Shown: positions 1 to 8,686 of the stretch, one piece after another | Numbering within the stretch: the stretch's first letter is position 1 | Layout of the letters: every line of letters starts with the position of its first letter | Assembly: GCA_021307315.1 (NCBI GenBank) | Contig: JAJSPD010000228.1 | Span: 1-16,501, forward strand | Source: Bisporella sp. PMI_857 | Taxonomy: Eukaryota; Ascomycota; Leotiomycetes; Helotiales; Helotiaceae | Direction of reading: 5' to 3' | DNA: 16,501 bases | Position numbers and translations under genes: made by a program | Notes under the pieces: model-generated | The model's input: only the letters and a program-made list of their open reading frames with translations | Told to the model about the DNA's origin: nothing | Databases searched by the model: none

Positions 1-1263
1 GCAAGCTTCTTGAAAAGTGTCGGCTGACGAGCCGAGAAAAGGAGTAAAAAGCCGTAAAGCGACTTCTTGGTTGTCGAGGCAAATCCAGATATTTGTAGCG
101 TGGTAAGCAGTTCTACAGGACATAGTATTTATAATTCCGGCGACAGCGGCTCGAGCCTCAGCATCAAAAACTTCGACACGGTCCCCGTAAGCGATTAACG
201 CTTCGGTGATTTTGTTTTTATGTTGAAACGCAATGTAGCCTCCGCCTGCAATACCTGTTGCGAGCTTGGAGCCGTCTGAGTAAATTATTATGTTATTGTG
301 CGGAATTGAATCTAAGAAAGTTTGGAAAAGAACCGCGGCCTCTTGTCGAGTAAGTAGCGGTTTTTCTCGGGTACATGCCCCGATTCGGAGCTTAGCAGCT
401 ATTCTGCTTTCTGGAGTATGCCAAAAAGGAAGCTGTATCGAGTTCAGCTGTTCTGTTGGCGAGAGAGCCAGCCAGCGTCGAGCATGTCGCGGCGTAAGCC
501 GTGTAACGCGTCGAGCTGTTCGGCATGCTTTTGCACGTGCTTTAAAAGGATGTCGGGAGTCGAGGCGGCAAATACGAACTGAATCCTTAAGTGCTAAAAA
601 GTCTAGCAGGTGTTCTGGAAAAGGGATTCCGGCTTCTCTGTGTAAAATCGAAAAAGAAGTAGTTCGGTAGACTGGCAGTATTGCTCTGGCACTTAAGATT
701 AGTGCTTTTTAAAAAGCTTTTAGGATCCCTTGTTAGCTGTTGCTAATAAGCCTGGATTCAAAGTGTTTTGTAGCTTTTAGCCACCAAGTTTGAGCCCCAT
801 AAAAAGCTACAAGTAGCACGCATACTGTTACTGCGCGCCGGAGCAATGCTAGAGAAACTCCTCGGGCCGTGTTTCCAAGTCGAGCGAGAACCTGGCTAAT
901 ACCAAAAGCTTTTGAAGCTTGGTTAAATGCGTGAGCTCTGAATTGAAGTTTGCAATCAAAAATAACTCTTAACCATCGAATCTGAGAGTTTAGAGTGACT
1001 GTTATTGTGCTTGTGACTACCGGAAAAGAGATTGATTGGTCACGTTTTCGGGAAAAGTGAATAAGCTCTGTTTTGTCTAGGTCGAACGTAATTCTTTCTT
1101 CTTTTCTCTATTCGAGAGCTTGCTCGAGTCGAGCCGATAATTTTTCGGCATTTTCGGTCAGTAAAAACGAAATCTCGAGTTTTGCGCCATCGTCCGCGTA
1201 ACCAAAGTTTTTGCGAGGGTTGTCGAGAGAAAACAACGGAGCGATATATAGCATAAATAGGAT

Positions 1264-1268
1264 TGGAG
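1264..1268. repeat. Target site duplication of the solo LTR, left copy (TGGAG)
   Basis: TGGAG directly abuts the TGTAAG end of the LTR and matches 1596-1600 exactly. In the LINE reading it is the Ser-Pro codon region of QGSPVSP, present once in an uninterrupted element. Confidence 0.8.
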
Positions 1269-1595
1269 TGTAAGGTGCTGGAGTAGGGTGGCACAAGTCA
1301 ACTGCAATTGATACGAAGACTAATCTCTACCTTCTCTACGACGTCCCGAGTCCCCTACTTATACCCTCCGAACCCCTGGCGGCTCCCTACGTGCCCATAC
1401 ATGCCAAGCCTCAGTGCCTTTACCGAGCCCCCCCTCAGTGCCCGTTAGCACGTGACATCCTGGCGCCTGACATTCCTGTCAGGTTCCGTACTGGTATATG
1501 TAGTAGGATAAGCTTTCTGACATGCGACGTCGGATATTGTACCTTTTTGGCCCGCTTAGTGCTGTGGTAAAGCTTATCAACCCTGGCATCTGACA
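1269..1595 (-). mobile_element. Solo LTR inserted in the LINE reverse transcriptase
   Basis: This 327-bp block separates RT motif B (QGSPVSP, ending at 1600) from the next RT residues ILFMLY (from 1263 downward). It begins TGTAAG and ends CTGACA, the TG...CA ends of an LTR, and is flanked by the identical 5-bp TGGAG at 1264-1268 and 1596-1600. Removing LTR plus one duplication (332 bp) restores the LINE frame. On the minus strand it has a TATAAG box (1358-1363) about 230 bp from its 5' end and a short presumed R-U5 after it, which sets the orientation. Inside are two direct copies of CCTCAGTGCC (1409-1418, 1433-1442), a CACGTG box (1449-1454) and a hairpin CCTGACA-ttcc-TGTCAGG (1466-1483). 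No internal retrotransposon sequence remains, so LTR-LTR recombination is inferred. Confidence 0.85.
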
Positions 1596-1600
1596 TGGAG
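1596..1600. repeat. Target site duplication of the solo LTR, right copy (TGGAG)
   Basis: TGGAG follows the CTGACA end of the LTR and matches 1264-1268. Five bases is the usual duplication length for Gypsy and Copia integrases. Confidence 0.8.
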
Positions 1601-2750
1601 ATACTGGGGAACCTTGAAGGAGCCCGCAGTCGATTTGAGTTTCAGGGCCTACTTCTCCGTCTAAGCGAATATGTACTCGCCGGCCGGTTGCAAAAGAAAT
1701 AATCCACCGAACAAGCAAGTTTGGCCAGCCTTGCTCTCGAAGCCTGCGAGCCAGCCGACCAGGGAGTACTGCGTCAAAAGCTCTTTTTATGTCGTACGTC
1801 AGCATTGAAGCGACTTTGCCTTGAAAAAGCGCTATTTCGACGTCGTAAGTAAGGCAAGTAGTTAAGTCCGTAGCTGAGCGAAGCGGGAGAGCGCCGAACT
1901 GCTGTTTAGTTAAAACTTTTGAAGTTACAGCGATCTATGCTATTCTTTTAGCAATTAGTCGTTCAAGGCCTTTTCCTAGAACCGACAACAGTGCAATTGG
2001 CTTGTACGAGCCAGGAGAAGAACGGTCCGGCTTTTTTGGCTTGCTGAGGATTGCAAAAACTGCTGTACGGAAACATTTAGAGTAGTGTTTAAGCTGGAAG
2101 CATTGGCGGTATAGTGTAACAACTAGTGAGCGGATTAAAGGCCAGGCTAGCCGTAAAACTGGCGTCGGGATCTCGTCTTTGCCAGGAGCTGTATTGCCGG
2201 CTTGTAAAACTGAAGTCTCGATTTCGTGGTCTGTAATGTCGGGAAAAGCTAGAGAAGTGCGAAGAATTGCCGGTGCAGAGAAAGGGATATCTCCGGCTTC
2301 GGCGGCGTTCTTTAGTAGATTGCGAGTTAAGACATTTCTTTTTTCCTGTGGTAAAACAGCTAAAGGTGCGCCTGGTCTTGTAGGGTCCTTCAACGGAGGG
2401 GTCCTGAACGAGCCTGTGGACGTATGCCATTTTGCCATTTTGAACACGTTTTTGCTTGTTGCAGTATTAAGCATTTCGCGGTAGTAAAGGTCTTTAGCTC
2501 GCCGTACAGTGTTCCGTAGTGCTTTTTTTGCTTCGGAACAATCGTCTGATATACGGCGTGCTTGCCGGAAGTTTTTAGCGGCTTCAGAGCATTCTGTAGT
2601 CCACCACGGGTTTCCGATAAAGCATGCATAAGAGCGTTTGGCTGACTTTGCATAGGCTTTTTGGATTTGGCTGGTGAGCTTGCTAGCGTATATGTCGAGC
2701 TCTGACGGGTTTTGAGGGCGGCGAGAGACTTGTATTTCTAACCTAAGCTA

Positions 2751-3597
2751 TAGTACATGAAGAGGTTCGACGTGCTCTAATCTACACAAGAGCCCTCTTA
2801 ATATCTTTCCTGCTAATCGAAGGGTCGTCGCGGTAGCTCTCCTTCTTTTGATCTGCTTCGAGGGATCCGGGGCCCAATCCATCACCCTATATCTCTCCCG
2901 CAGTTTGTTCTTTAAGCCTACCCCATGCCTGCTACCCTACTGGACTCTGAACATGCTATTGTAGACCGACACGCGCTTCCGTCCTCTCGAGCTATATAGA
3001 CAGTGTCTTTGTCGCTGCCATTATACGCAGCGCCCTATAGCTATTAACTACTTCGCGCTACCTTGCCACATCTCTGTTTACAGCAAGGCCGACCGTGCTT
3101 CGCAGAAGTTGCTACTATAAAACCCAAGCCTGCGGCTTTATAGCAACGTGTCCGCTCCCACTAACCAAAACGTGTGCTTTGTTTTCTTCTGTGTGTGTTC
3201 CAAACCTAGTATTTCCGATAGCTCGTTATACTCCAGTTTCTCTTTAGCTGCCGGCCTTTCTGCCTTGTCTGTTGTAGGATCGCGTGGTCAAAAGAGGGGC
3301 TGGTATTGTTTTCGTGTGATTCCGTAGATTCGTCTTTAGGCCTGTCGCTACAGCGGTTTTCTTTCGTGATCGAAATCGCGTCCAACTATTACCTTTTGAG
3401 TACGCAGCACTTCTCAACAAGATCCCCAACTTTGTCCCAGTCTCTCCTACCCGCGCAGCGCGTACACCACCTCAGATTCCCTTTCTTTATCGAATGCTTT
3501 GACCTTTTCCACACGTTGAGTCTTCCTAGAGCGTTTGCCGCGCTTCCGCGGGGCTCCGATAAAAAGGCGAAAACTCTGCCTACGCCCCGGAGGTGTC
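2751..3597. other. Unassigned intergenic sequence, possible remnant of another element
   Basis: No coding region could be supported here; the open frames on both strands have no recognisable motif. The stretch is less AT-rich than the blocks to its right. Visible signals are a TATA-like CTATATAGA near 2992, an inverted repeat CCTTGC/GCAAGG (about 3061-3088), and a nested hairpin at 3108-3146 whose arms include GTTGCTA and TAGCAAC around AAGCC-tgc-GGCTT. The TATA box and pyrimidine-rich context would suit an LTR or promoter, but no TG...CA ends with a target duplication were found. It lies between the truncated 5' end of the LINE and the OrsD/helicase pseudogene. Confidence 0.4.
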
Positions 3598-3629
3598 CTA
3601 ACCGTGCTATACTAACCGTGCTAACCGTG
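3598..3629 (+). repeat. Three copies of CTAACCGTG
   Basis: The 9-mer CTAACCGTG occurs at 3598-3606, 3612-3620 and 3621-3629; the last two are directly adjacent. It is a short local tandem repeat upstream of the palindrome pair. No function is known to me. Confidence 0.6.
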
Positions 3630-3658
3630 CTACTAACATTATCTCCCGTAAAAACTGC

Positions 3659-3746
3659 TCGGTTGACGGTCAACCGGGATATATTTTGGTGTAACGGTGA
3701 CCGCTTGTGACCATGTATGCAAAAATCCCGGTTGACTGTCAACCGA
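3659..3746. promoter_or_regulatory. Pair of 17-bp CGG-N11-CCG palindromes
   Basis: Two near-identical palindromes, CGGTTGACGGTCAACCG (3660-3676) and CGGTTGACTGTCAACCG (3729-3745), lie 69 bp apart centre to centre. The outer triplets CGG and CCG are separated by 11 bases, the spacing of the Gal4 site, so a Zn2Cys6 fungal regulator is a natural candidate. The flanks (GGGAT / ATCCC) extend the similarity so that 3659-3680 and 3725-3746 form 22-bp inverted repeats differing only at the centre. They lie about 60-145 bp upstream of the presumed start of the OrsD/helicase gene. A miniature inverted-repeat element is the alternative, but no target duplication was found. Confidence 0.55.
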
Positions 3747-3751
3747 TTTTA

Positions 3752-3781
3752 CCCCAACAACCCCAACCCCATTAAAAACCC
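3752..3781 (-). other. G-quadruplex-capable tract (C-rich on plus strand)
   Basis: The plus strand has runs CCCC at 3752-3755, 3761-3764 and 3767-3770 and CCC at 3779-3781. The minus strand therefore offers four G-runs with loops of about 8, 2 and 5 bases. It sits between the palindrome pair and the presumed gene start, and resembles but does not match telomeric repeats. Quadruplex formation is an inference. Confidence 0.45.
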
Positions 3782-3802
3782 ACCACGCCGGTCGATAATT
3801 AT

Positions 3803-6800
3803 ATAACCAGCATAGCAGATATACAACCCGCTCAAGTAGAGCGCATTCCCGAAACATTGAGTCATTTGATAGAGTTGAACAAGAGTTATAGTTTGCTGCT
3901 TTGTTTAGATATGAAATGTCGTTGCGCAGTGAGTCCGGCGGCCATGACCAACCATTTGCGCAGGCAACATCAAGTAAAGCTTGAGCTTCGCAAGCAGGTA
4001 GATCGATATATGGAAAATTTCCCATTTAAATATGATTATTCGACGGTTCAATTACCACCGGATAGATCTGCTCCACAGTCAGTAATTGAGGTTGTAGATG
4101 GATTTCGGTGCAAGCATTGCCAGCATGACCCGCTTAGGAAGACACGGGACCGTAATAACGCCAGAAAGCATGCAAACAAAGCTCATAACAAAAAAAGAGT
4201 TGCAAATAAAGAGCTGTTTGATTCCGTTAAGCTGCAATCATAGTTCAAAAAAGGAAAAGAGCGGTAGTGGGTCGTGGATAAAAGTCAGCAATTAAGCCAG
4301 CCAAGACAGTCCCAGGTCAGCACGACCAACCAAGCAGATGAGAGCAATAATGATGACCGGAATGGTAACCGGAGTAATGACGACAATCACAATAGTAACA
4401 GTGAAAGTGACAATCAAGGAATTATTGATAACCAGATTGAGCAGCAAATTAAAGCATAGAAAAGTCAGGCCAAAGAACGCCGGCTGACATTGTTGCAGAA
4501 AGGGCTACCGATTGAAGTTGATTCGTGGTTGCAATTTACTCAATAAAATGAAATTTTAAGCCGGTCTAAGCATAATATAGTCAAGACTCACCGTTTTGCC
4601 CGGGAAGCCGATCCCGACGAGCCCGAATTGGTCCGCGTTGCTAAGGCATAAAACCGGATATTAAAGCGGTGTTTGGAAACGTTAGCAGCGTCCGACTATA
4701 AAGATACGCTCAAATAGTGGAAATCGCCAAAAAACGAAGCGGCCAGCTAGCATCCGTTCGAGTTGCCGCAAAATGCAAAAACCATTACTAAGTATAGTGG
4801 AATATAGCAGCAGAGGTTATGTTACTGGATGCGAACGGCACCGGCAGAGTAAAGAGATGAAACAAAGACCGGCGTGCAATTTACTAAAGCGCAGTTGAAA
4901 AGCATTCAAAAGATCCGGGTTATGTTGCAAACCGATCTACTAGAAAATAAGTTTACAGAAAAAGAAAAGCAAAACCGAGCATTAACGACAAAGTTGATGC
5001 GGTTGTGTATGTTGATTGTAATGCAGAATATAAGCAAGATTTCCGTGTACGATTCTTTATTGATGCATTTTTTGGCCGTGATAAGTGTAAATGCACATAC
5101 TAAAACGCTCCGTTCATCGTTTTATTATACCAAGTTTTTGGCTGCGGTATTGTATATTAACCGGTTAATTATGTTAAAAGTGGCTGTTTTAGCCAAAGCA
5201 TGGCTTATATTACAAAGTCGAAATAATATTCTCGATGTTCCGAATCGCATTAAGCAGATTCGAAGCAAGCATTTATGTAAAGAATCGTTTTCGCTTACAT
5301 TATGCATTTTGAGCCAGTTGGCCATAAAAAAAGCATTTAATAAGTTGCATAAGTCTGCGCTAAACATCCATTAGTCGAACAACCAACAAACCATTTTTTA
5401 TAAAGGCCGACCCGTGCGACTAAAAAAGATTTCCAAAATGTGTTACGCGGTTAATACAAAGCTGCAAGAAATATTGACGTAGTTGATGTTTAATAAAGCC
5501 GTTCCCGACATTGATTTAAGCCAGATTACTGACAGTATAGCGTAAAGCCACGAATTCCGGCGTGATAAGTATAGCTTTATCTAGCATCTCCAGAACAAGC
5601 ATTTAAATGTTGAGTATCAATAGCTGTTAAAGCGTGCAAAAGCAGCCCGTAGCAAACGGCAGATAATCAAAAAGAGAGTAAGCGGTCAAAACGAATAGAT
5701 TAAGCACTGCGTAAAAGCGTATTTAACTGCCGAAAAAAAGTTTTTGCAGAAAGCTATAAAAAGAATTTACATCGAATATAGGCAGCTCGCTCGTAGACTC
5801 GAAATTGGTTCGATCAAAGTTAGTAACAGTATATATTCCGCCCGGAATATATACGTGATCAATAGCCGGTTGTGTATTTTAACAATGTACGACAAAGCCC
5901 GGAAACGGCGAGGCAACACCGAGTACATCGTCCGGTTTTTGCCCGATAAGCCGAGTTAGATTGTTGTTCAGTATTTTGTTTACGTTCGTCTATTCGCGCG
6001 AGCATTGGATTAGCGCGAGTCCGAATATTTGTTTAGAGATAACCGAAGCTTATAGGCAAAAAAAGAGTTGTCACGCGAATTAAAAGCAACCACCGGCAAG
6101 CATTTAAGGGTGGAGTTGGTAGTATCGTCGTAGCGTCAAACCGCGGTTGAGATCGCCGAATGTCATTTGATCCGAGCAAGCAAGTTATAGAAGCAGAAAA
6201 AAGAAGAAAGTGATGAAAATAAGAACAATTTTGCGGAAAGTAACGATGAAAAAGAATTGCAAGCAACAATGTTTCAGCATGCCGTTGTCCGGCAGTTCAG
6301 CCACGGCCAGCGGGTTGCACGGGATCATTATGCCATTAATGGGAATTTTTGCATCGGTTAGGGCCCGAGTTGTTGCAAGTGTTTGAGCAAGCATCAATTG
6401 CATAGCATAATTTATTCTATTTAAAGTCAGATGAAGCTGGTCGACGCGAGAAAGAGTTCAGCCATCGGCGTGCCGCCAGCAAGCAGTTGGTGTCCTTATT
6501 AAAGAAAAAGATTAAAACCGAGAAAGGGGTTTCGCAAAAGCACAGTGCTGCATTCCGCAAAGCTATAGCCGGATTGCACAAGATCGAATTTACTAAGCCG
6601 TAGTCCGAAGATCAAGCAGCCGCATTAAAATTAGTTCATAAGCCTTTAGCAACGTTTATTATTGTTTTGCCGACCAGTAGTGGTAAGTTTATATTGTTTT
6701 TTTCCGTGGCAGCTATAACGGAGCAACAAACAGTGATTGTTGTGGTTCTATTTGCTGCATTAGTAGATAATCTAGTTAAGCGTAGCCAACAGGCTGGGTT

Positions 6801-8031
6801 GGCGTGTAAAAAGTGGCTCGGGCCGCATTCATGTAGTGAAATGCAGCAGCTGGTTGTTGTTAGCGCCGATCGGGCCGTAACTGGGGAGTTTCGACATTAT
6901 GCTAAAAAATTAGAATTGTATAAGCAACTAGCACATATGTTTTTTGACGAGAGTTATGTGGCATTTACCGACACATTATACCGGGAGCAGTTGCGCGAGT
7001 TGTAGACGTTGCAGTACTTAGATTGCTCGTTTACTTGTTTGACCGCCACGTTAATTGTGCAGTTGGAAAAAGTGTTGCGGGATAAGTTATTGATTTTCGA
7101 TGCGCAGCTGTTCCGACAGTCCACGGCACGCTGCACTATTCGATACTGTGTCCACGACAGTGAAAATAAAGCTCTATTTGTAGTTAAGTTACGAATTATT
7201 TAAAGTTTAGTATTGCCGGCCGGAAAACGAAGTGTAATTTACGTCCGCAGTTACGCTACTAGCGAAATTATCCGCGAAGCGATACAGTGTCCATTTTATA
7301 AAGCACGAGCAAATAACAAAAAAGAGTTATTACAAGCGTAAATACAGAGTTGTAGTTGAATTGTAGCGACCGGTACGTTAAAGACCGGGATTAATATCGC
7401 CGACATTATTTTCGTGGTCCATATTAATCGGCTATATAGGTTAACTAGTTTTGCGCAGCAGTCCGGTCGCGGTGGAAAAAGTAGCGAAGTTAGCGATTTT
7501 ATTGTTATTGTTCGGGTACAAACTACCAGTAAGCGTTGTCGGAAAGAAGTTTTAAGTAAGTATTGCATTAAGCAAATTAATAAAAACGCTATGACGGAGT
7601 TTTTGCAGGTGGAAAAGTGTCGGCGGCAAATAATAGCGAAGCATTTCGATAGTGAAATAAAAGAAGCCGATTGCAGAAGCACCGATAGCATTTTGTGTGA
7701 TTAGTGTAGTGTAAATTTCCGTCAGTTCACGGAACTGGGATATCAGAATAAAAAAGTTAAAAGCGAATATAAAACGCGGTAAGTAGTAAAGCAGCACTAA
7801 AAACGAGCAACGAAGTTCGCGGTAGTCAAATAATTGCCGGCAAGTTGAAAGAATTAGCCGAAGCGGACGAATTAGTATTCTAAGCCATAAACGTATTAAA
7901 AAGCGAATGCGTGTATTGCGAGTTCGTTCGCATTAATAGCGAAGCCTACGAACAGCCGTATTCGTATGCAAAGTGTTTTGCAGCGAAAGCCAATCGCGTT
8001 GATTATTGGGGTTGGTAAACCGGCCTGTAGC
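3803..8031 (+). pseudogene. OrsD-domain RecQ-like helicase (telomere-linked helicase type), RIP-degraded
   Basis: This was a single large gene for a DNA helicase of the fungal telomere-linked RecQ type, with an N-terminal OrsD region. An ATA at 3803, in an open stretch after a TAA at 3773, is the likely mutated start codon. The zinc-binding part reads KCRCAVSPAAMTNHLRRQHQ and then FRCKHC...KHANKAH (about 3914-4195). An Asn/Asp/Ser-rich linker follows (4274-4456), then the long OrsD-family middle region (4874-6340, with LLMHFLAV, NIH, YKGRPVRL) and the helicase core (6610-7480). About thirty in-frame stops interrupt it, nearly all TAG or TAA, with one TGA near 7355. Two frameshifts are visible: a lost T in the T-run near 6345 and one base lost near 7830. 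The end reads ECVYCEFVR...AKANRVDYWGW and then dissolves at about 8031, so the 3' end seems cut off by the repeats. The family is well known in fungal subtelomeres; the subtelomeric location here is inferred. Confidence 0.85.
6610..7703 (+). other. Degenerate RecQ helicase core inside the pseudogene
   Basis: The SF2 motifs appear in order in one frame. A Q-like SEDQAAALKLV near 6605 precedes Walker A LPTSSGK (6667-6687; a living enzyme would have G-S/G-G-K-S/T, so the following Phe is a lesion). Motif Ia is VVVLFAALVDNL, Ib is VVSADRAVTGEF, and motif II is FFDESYVAF with DE at 6946-6951 in place of DEAH. Motif III is CLTAT (7036-7050), motif V is ATGTLKTGINIADI (about 7370-7405) and motif VI is QQSGRGGK (7456-7479). 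A Cys cluster CRRQIIAKHFD...DCRSTDSILCD-stop-C (7618-7706) corresponds to the RecQ zinc-binding part. These motifs separate this gene from OrsD-only proteins. Confidence 0.85.
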
Positions 8032-8033
8032 TC

Positions 8034-8044
8034 TAGGGTTAGGG
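8034..8044 (+). repeat. Short telomere-like sequence TAGGGTTAGGG
   Basis: Almost two units of the fungal telomere repeat TTAGGG stand exactly where the helicase pseudogene ends and the 48-bp minisatellite begins. Two units can occur by chance, so it is only suggestive of an old telomere junction or repair scar. Confidence 0.35.
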
Positions 8045-8050
8045 TCAACT

Positions 8051-8480
8051 TTCATGCCCCATGGGGCGTAAATTTTTTTTAATCAGAAATATTAGAACAC
8101 TTCACGCCCCATGGGGCGTTGATTTTGAAAAAAGGATCAAAAAATCAGTTCACGCCCCATGGGGCATTGATTTTGAAAAAAGGATCAAAAAATCAGTTCA
8201 CGCTTTATAGGGCATTGATTTTGAAAAAAAGGATCAAAAAATCAGTTCACGCCCCATGGGGCATGGATTTTGAAAAAAGGATTAAAAATCAGTTCACGCT
8301 TTATGGGCATGGATTTTGAAAAAAGGACCAAAAAGCCAGTTCACGCCTATGGGGCATGGATTTTGAAAAAAGGACCAAAAATCAGTGCACGCTTTATGAA
8401 GCATGGATTTTCAGGTAAGCATAAAAAATCAGCTTACGCTACATGGAGCATAGATATTTTTTTTCGAGAAATCGTTGATT
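8051..8480 (+). repeat. Degenerate 48-bp minisatellite, about nine units
   Basis: The unit begins TTCACGCCCCATGGGGC, continues ATTGATTTTGAAAAAAGGATC and ends AAAAAATCAG. Unit starts are near 8051, 8101, 8149, 8197, 8246, 8293, 8340, 8386 and 8433. The first and the last two are diverged. The core GCCCCATGGGGC is a perfect 12-bp palindrome, decayed in some units to CTTTATAGGG or CTTTATGG, changes consistent with C-to-T mutation. Because 48 is divisible by three, open frames of 66-70 codons with a 16-residue repeat (ILKKGSKNQFTPHGA and similar) appear at 8119-8482; they shift phase at indel units and look like a by-product of the repeat, not a gene. Confidence 0.85.
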
Positions 8481-8686
8481 AGCTTTCGGGAAAGCTTTAA
8501 ACGTCAATGTTAAAGTAAGTACAAACACAACTTTGGACATTTCTTATAAGTAAAGACAGTTAAGTACAATAGATTTTAAATTCTGGCTGCATTTTTTTTT
8601 TCGGAAACTATAAACTCGCCTGGGCCAAATAGAAAGATTGAGAACTCGTAATAGCTTTTAAAGACTTTACAGCTGCATTTTAAATA
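8481..8686. other. AT-rich spacer, nothing recognised
   Basis: Between the minisatellite and the zinc-finger frame there are only A/T runs, including a T-run near 8592, and no motif that I recognise. It would hold the 3' region of the minus-strand zinc-finger gene. Confidence 0.5.

Larger units (their letters stand above)
1..2750 (-). mobile_element. Tad1-like LINE (non-LTR retrotransposon), 5'-truncated, 3' end outside window
   Basis: The minus strand carries ORF2 of a fungal non-LTR retrotransposon, read from about 2750 down to base 1. The order is endonuclease-RT linker, reverse transcriptase, RNase H, which is the arrangement of the Tad1/I-like clade. The coding match begins at about 2745, just after an in-frame TAG, and no endonuclease motifs are found at higher coordinates, so the copy is 5'-truncated or broken by a later event. 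Its 3' end and poly-A tail lie left of the window. A solo LTR interrupts it at 1269-1595. Clade assignment is from domain order and motif style only. Confidence 0.85.
1..2750 (-). pseudogene. LINE ORF2: reverse transcriptase + RNase H, disrupted
   Basis: The product would copy element RNA into DNA at the target site and remove the RNA strand. Reading on the minus strand: an NPWWTTECSEAAK linker (about 2580-2620); RT fingers with APGKDEIPTPVL and SYKPIALLSVLGKGLERLIAKR (about 1940-2250); motif A TYDIKRAFDAV with its catalytic Asp at 1791-1793; motif B QGSPVSP ending at 1600; motif C YADD at 1189-1200. RNase H follows with YSDGS (Asp 274-276), FDAEARAAVAG (Glu 157-159) and CLDNQE (Asp 73-75), so all three acidic residues remain. 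One frame runs the whole length once the 332-bp LTR insertion plus target duplication is removed. Four stops break it: TAG at 1935-1937, TAG at 1108-1110, TAA at 733-735 and TAA at 709-711. TAG is what CAG or TGG gives under C-to-T mutation of either strand. No indel was seen. Confidence 0.85.

Noticed and set aside
290..670. 126-codon plus-strand frame
   Set aside because: It is antisense to the LINE region between RT and RNase H, which reads well on the minus strand.
2179..2484. 101-codon plus-strand frame
   Set aside because: It is antisense to the RT finger region of the LINE; no motif on this strand.
3061..3150. tRNA-like folding
   Set aside because: The hairpins do not make a cloverleaf, and no T-loop GTTCRA consensus is in place.
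2731..3240. Possible second LTR starting TGTATTTCTAACC
   Set aside because: No matching CA end with a 5-bp duplication could be found, and the next base pairs on the left belong to the LINE reading frame.
3306..3742. Overlapping frames of 134 (plus) and 117 (minus) codons
   Set aside because: They overlap each other, have no recognisable domain, start without a good ATG context (the minus one at TTG), and run into the palindrome pair. A few Cys residues on the minus strand do not form a known finger.
8051..8480. CRISPR-like array
   Set aside because: The repeats are directly adjacent with no unique spacers and the context is fungal, so it is a minisatellite.
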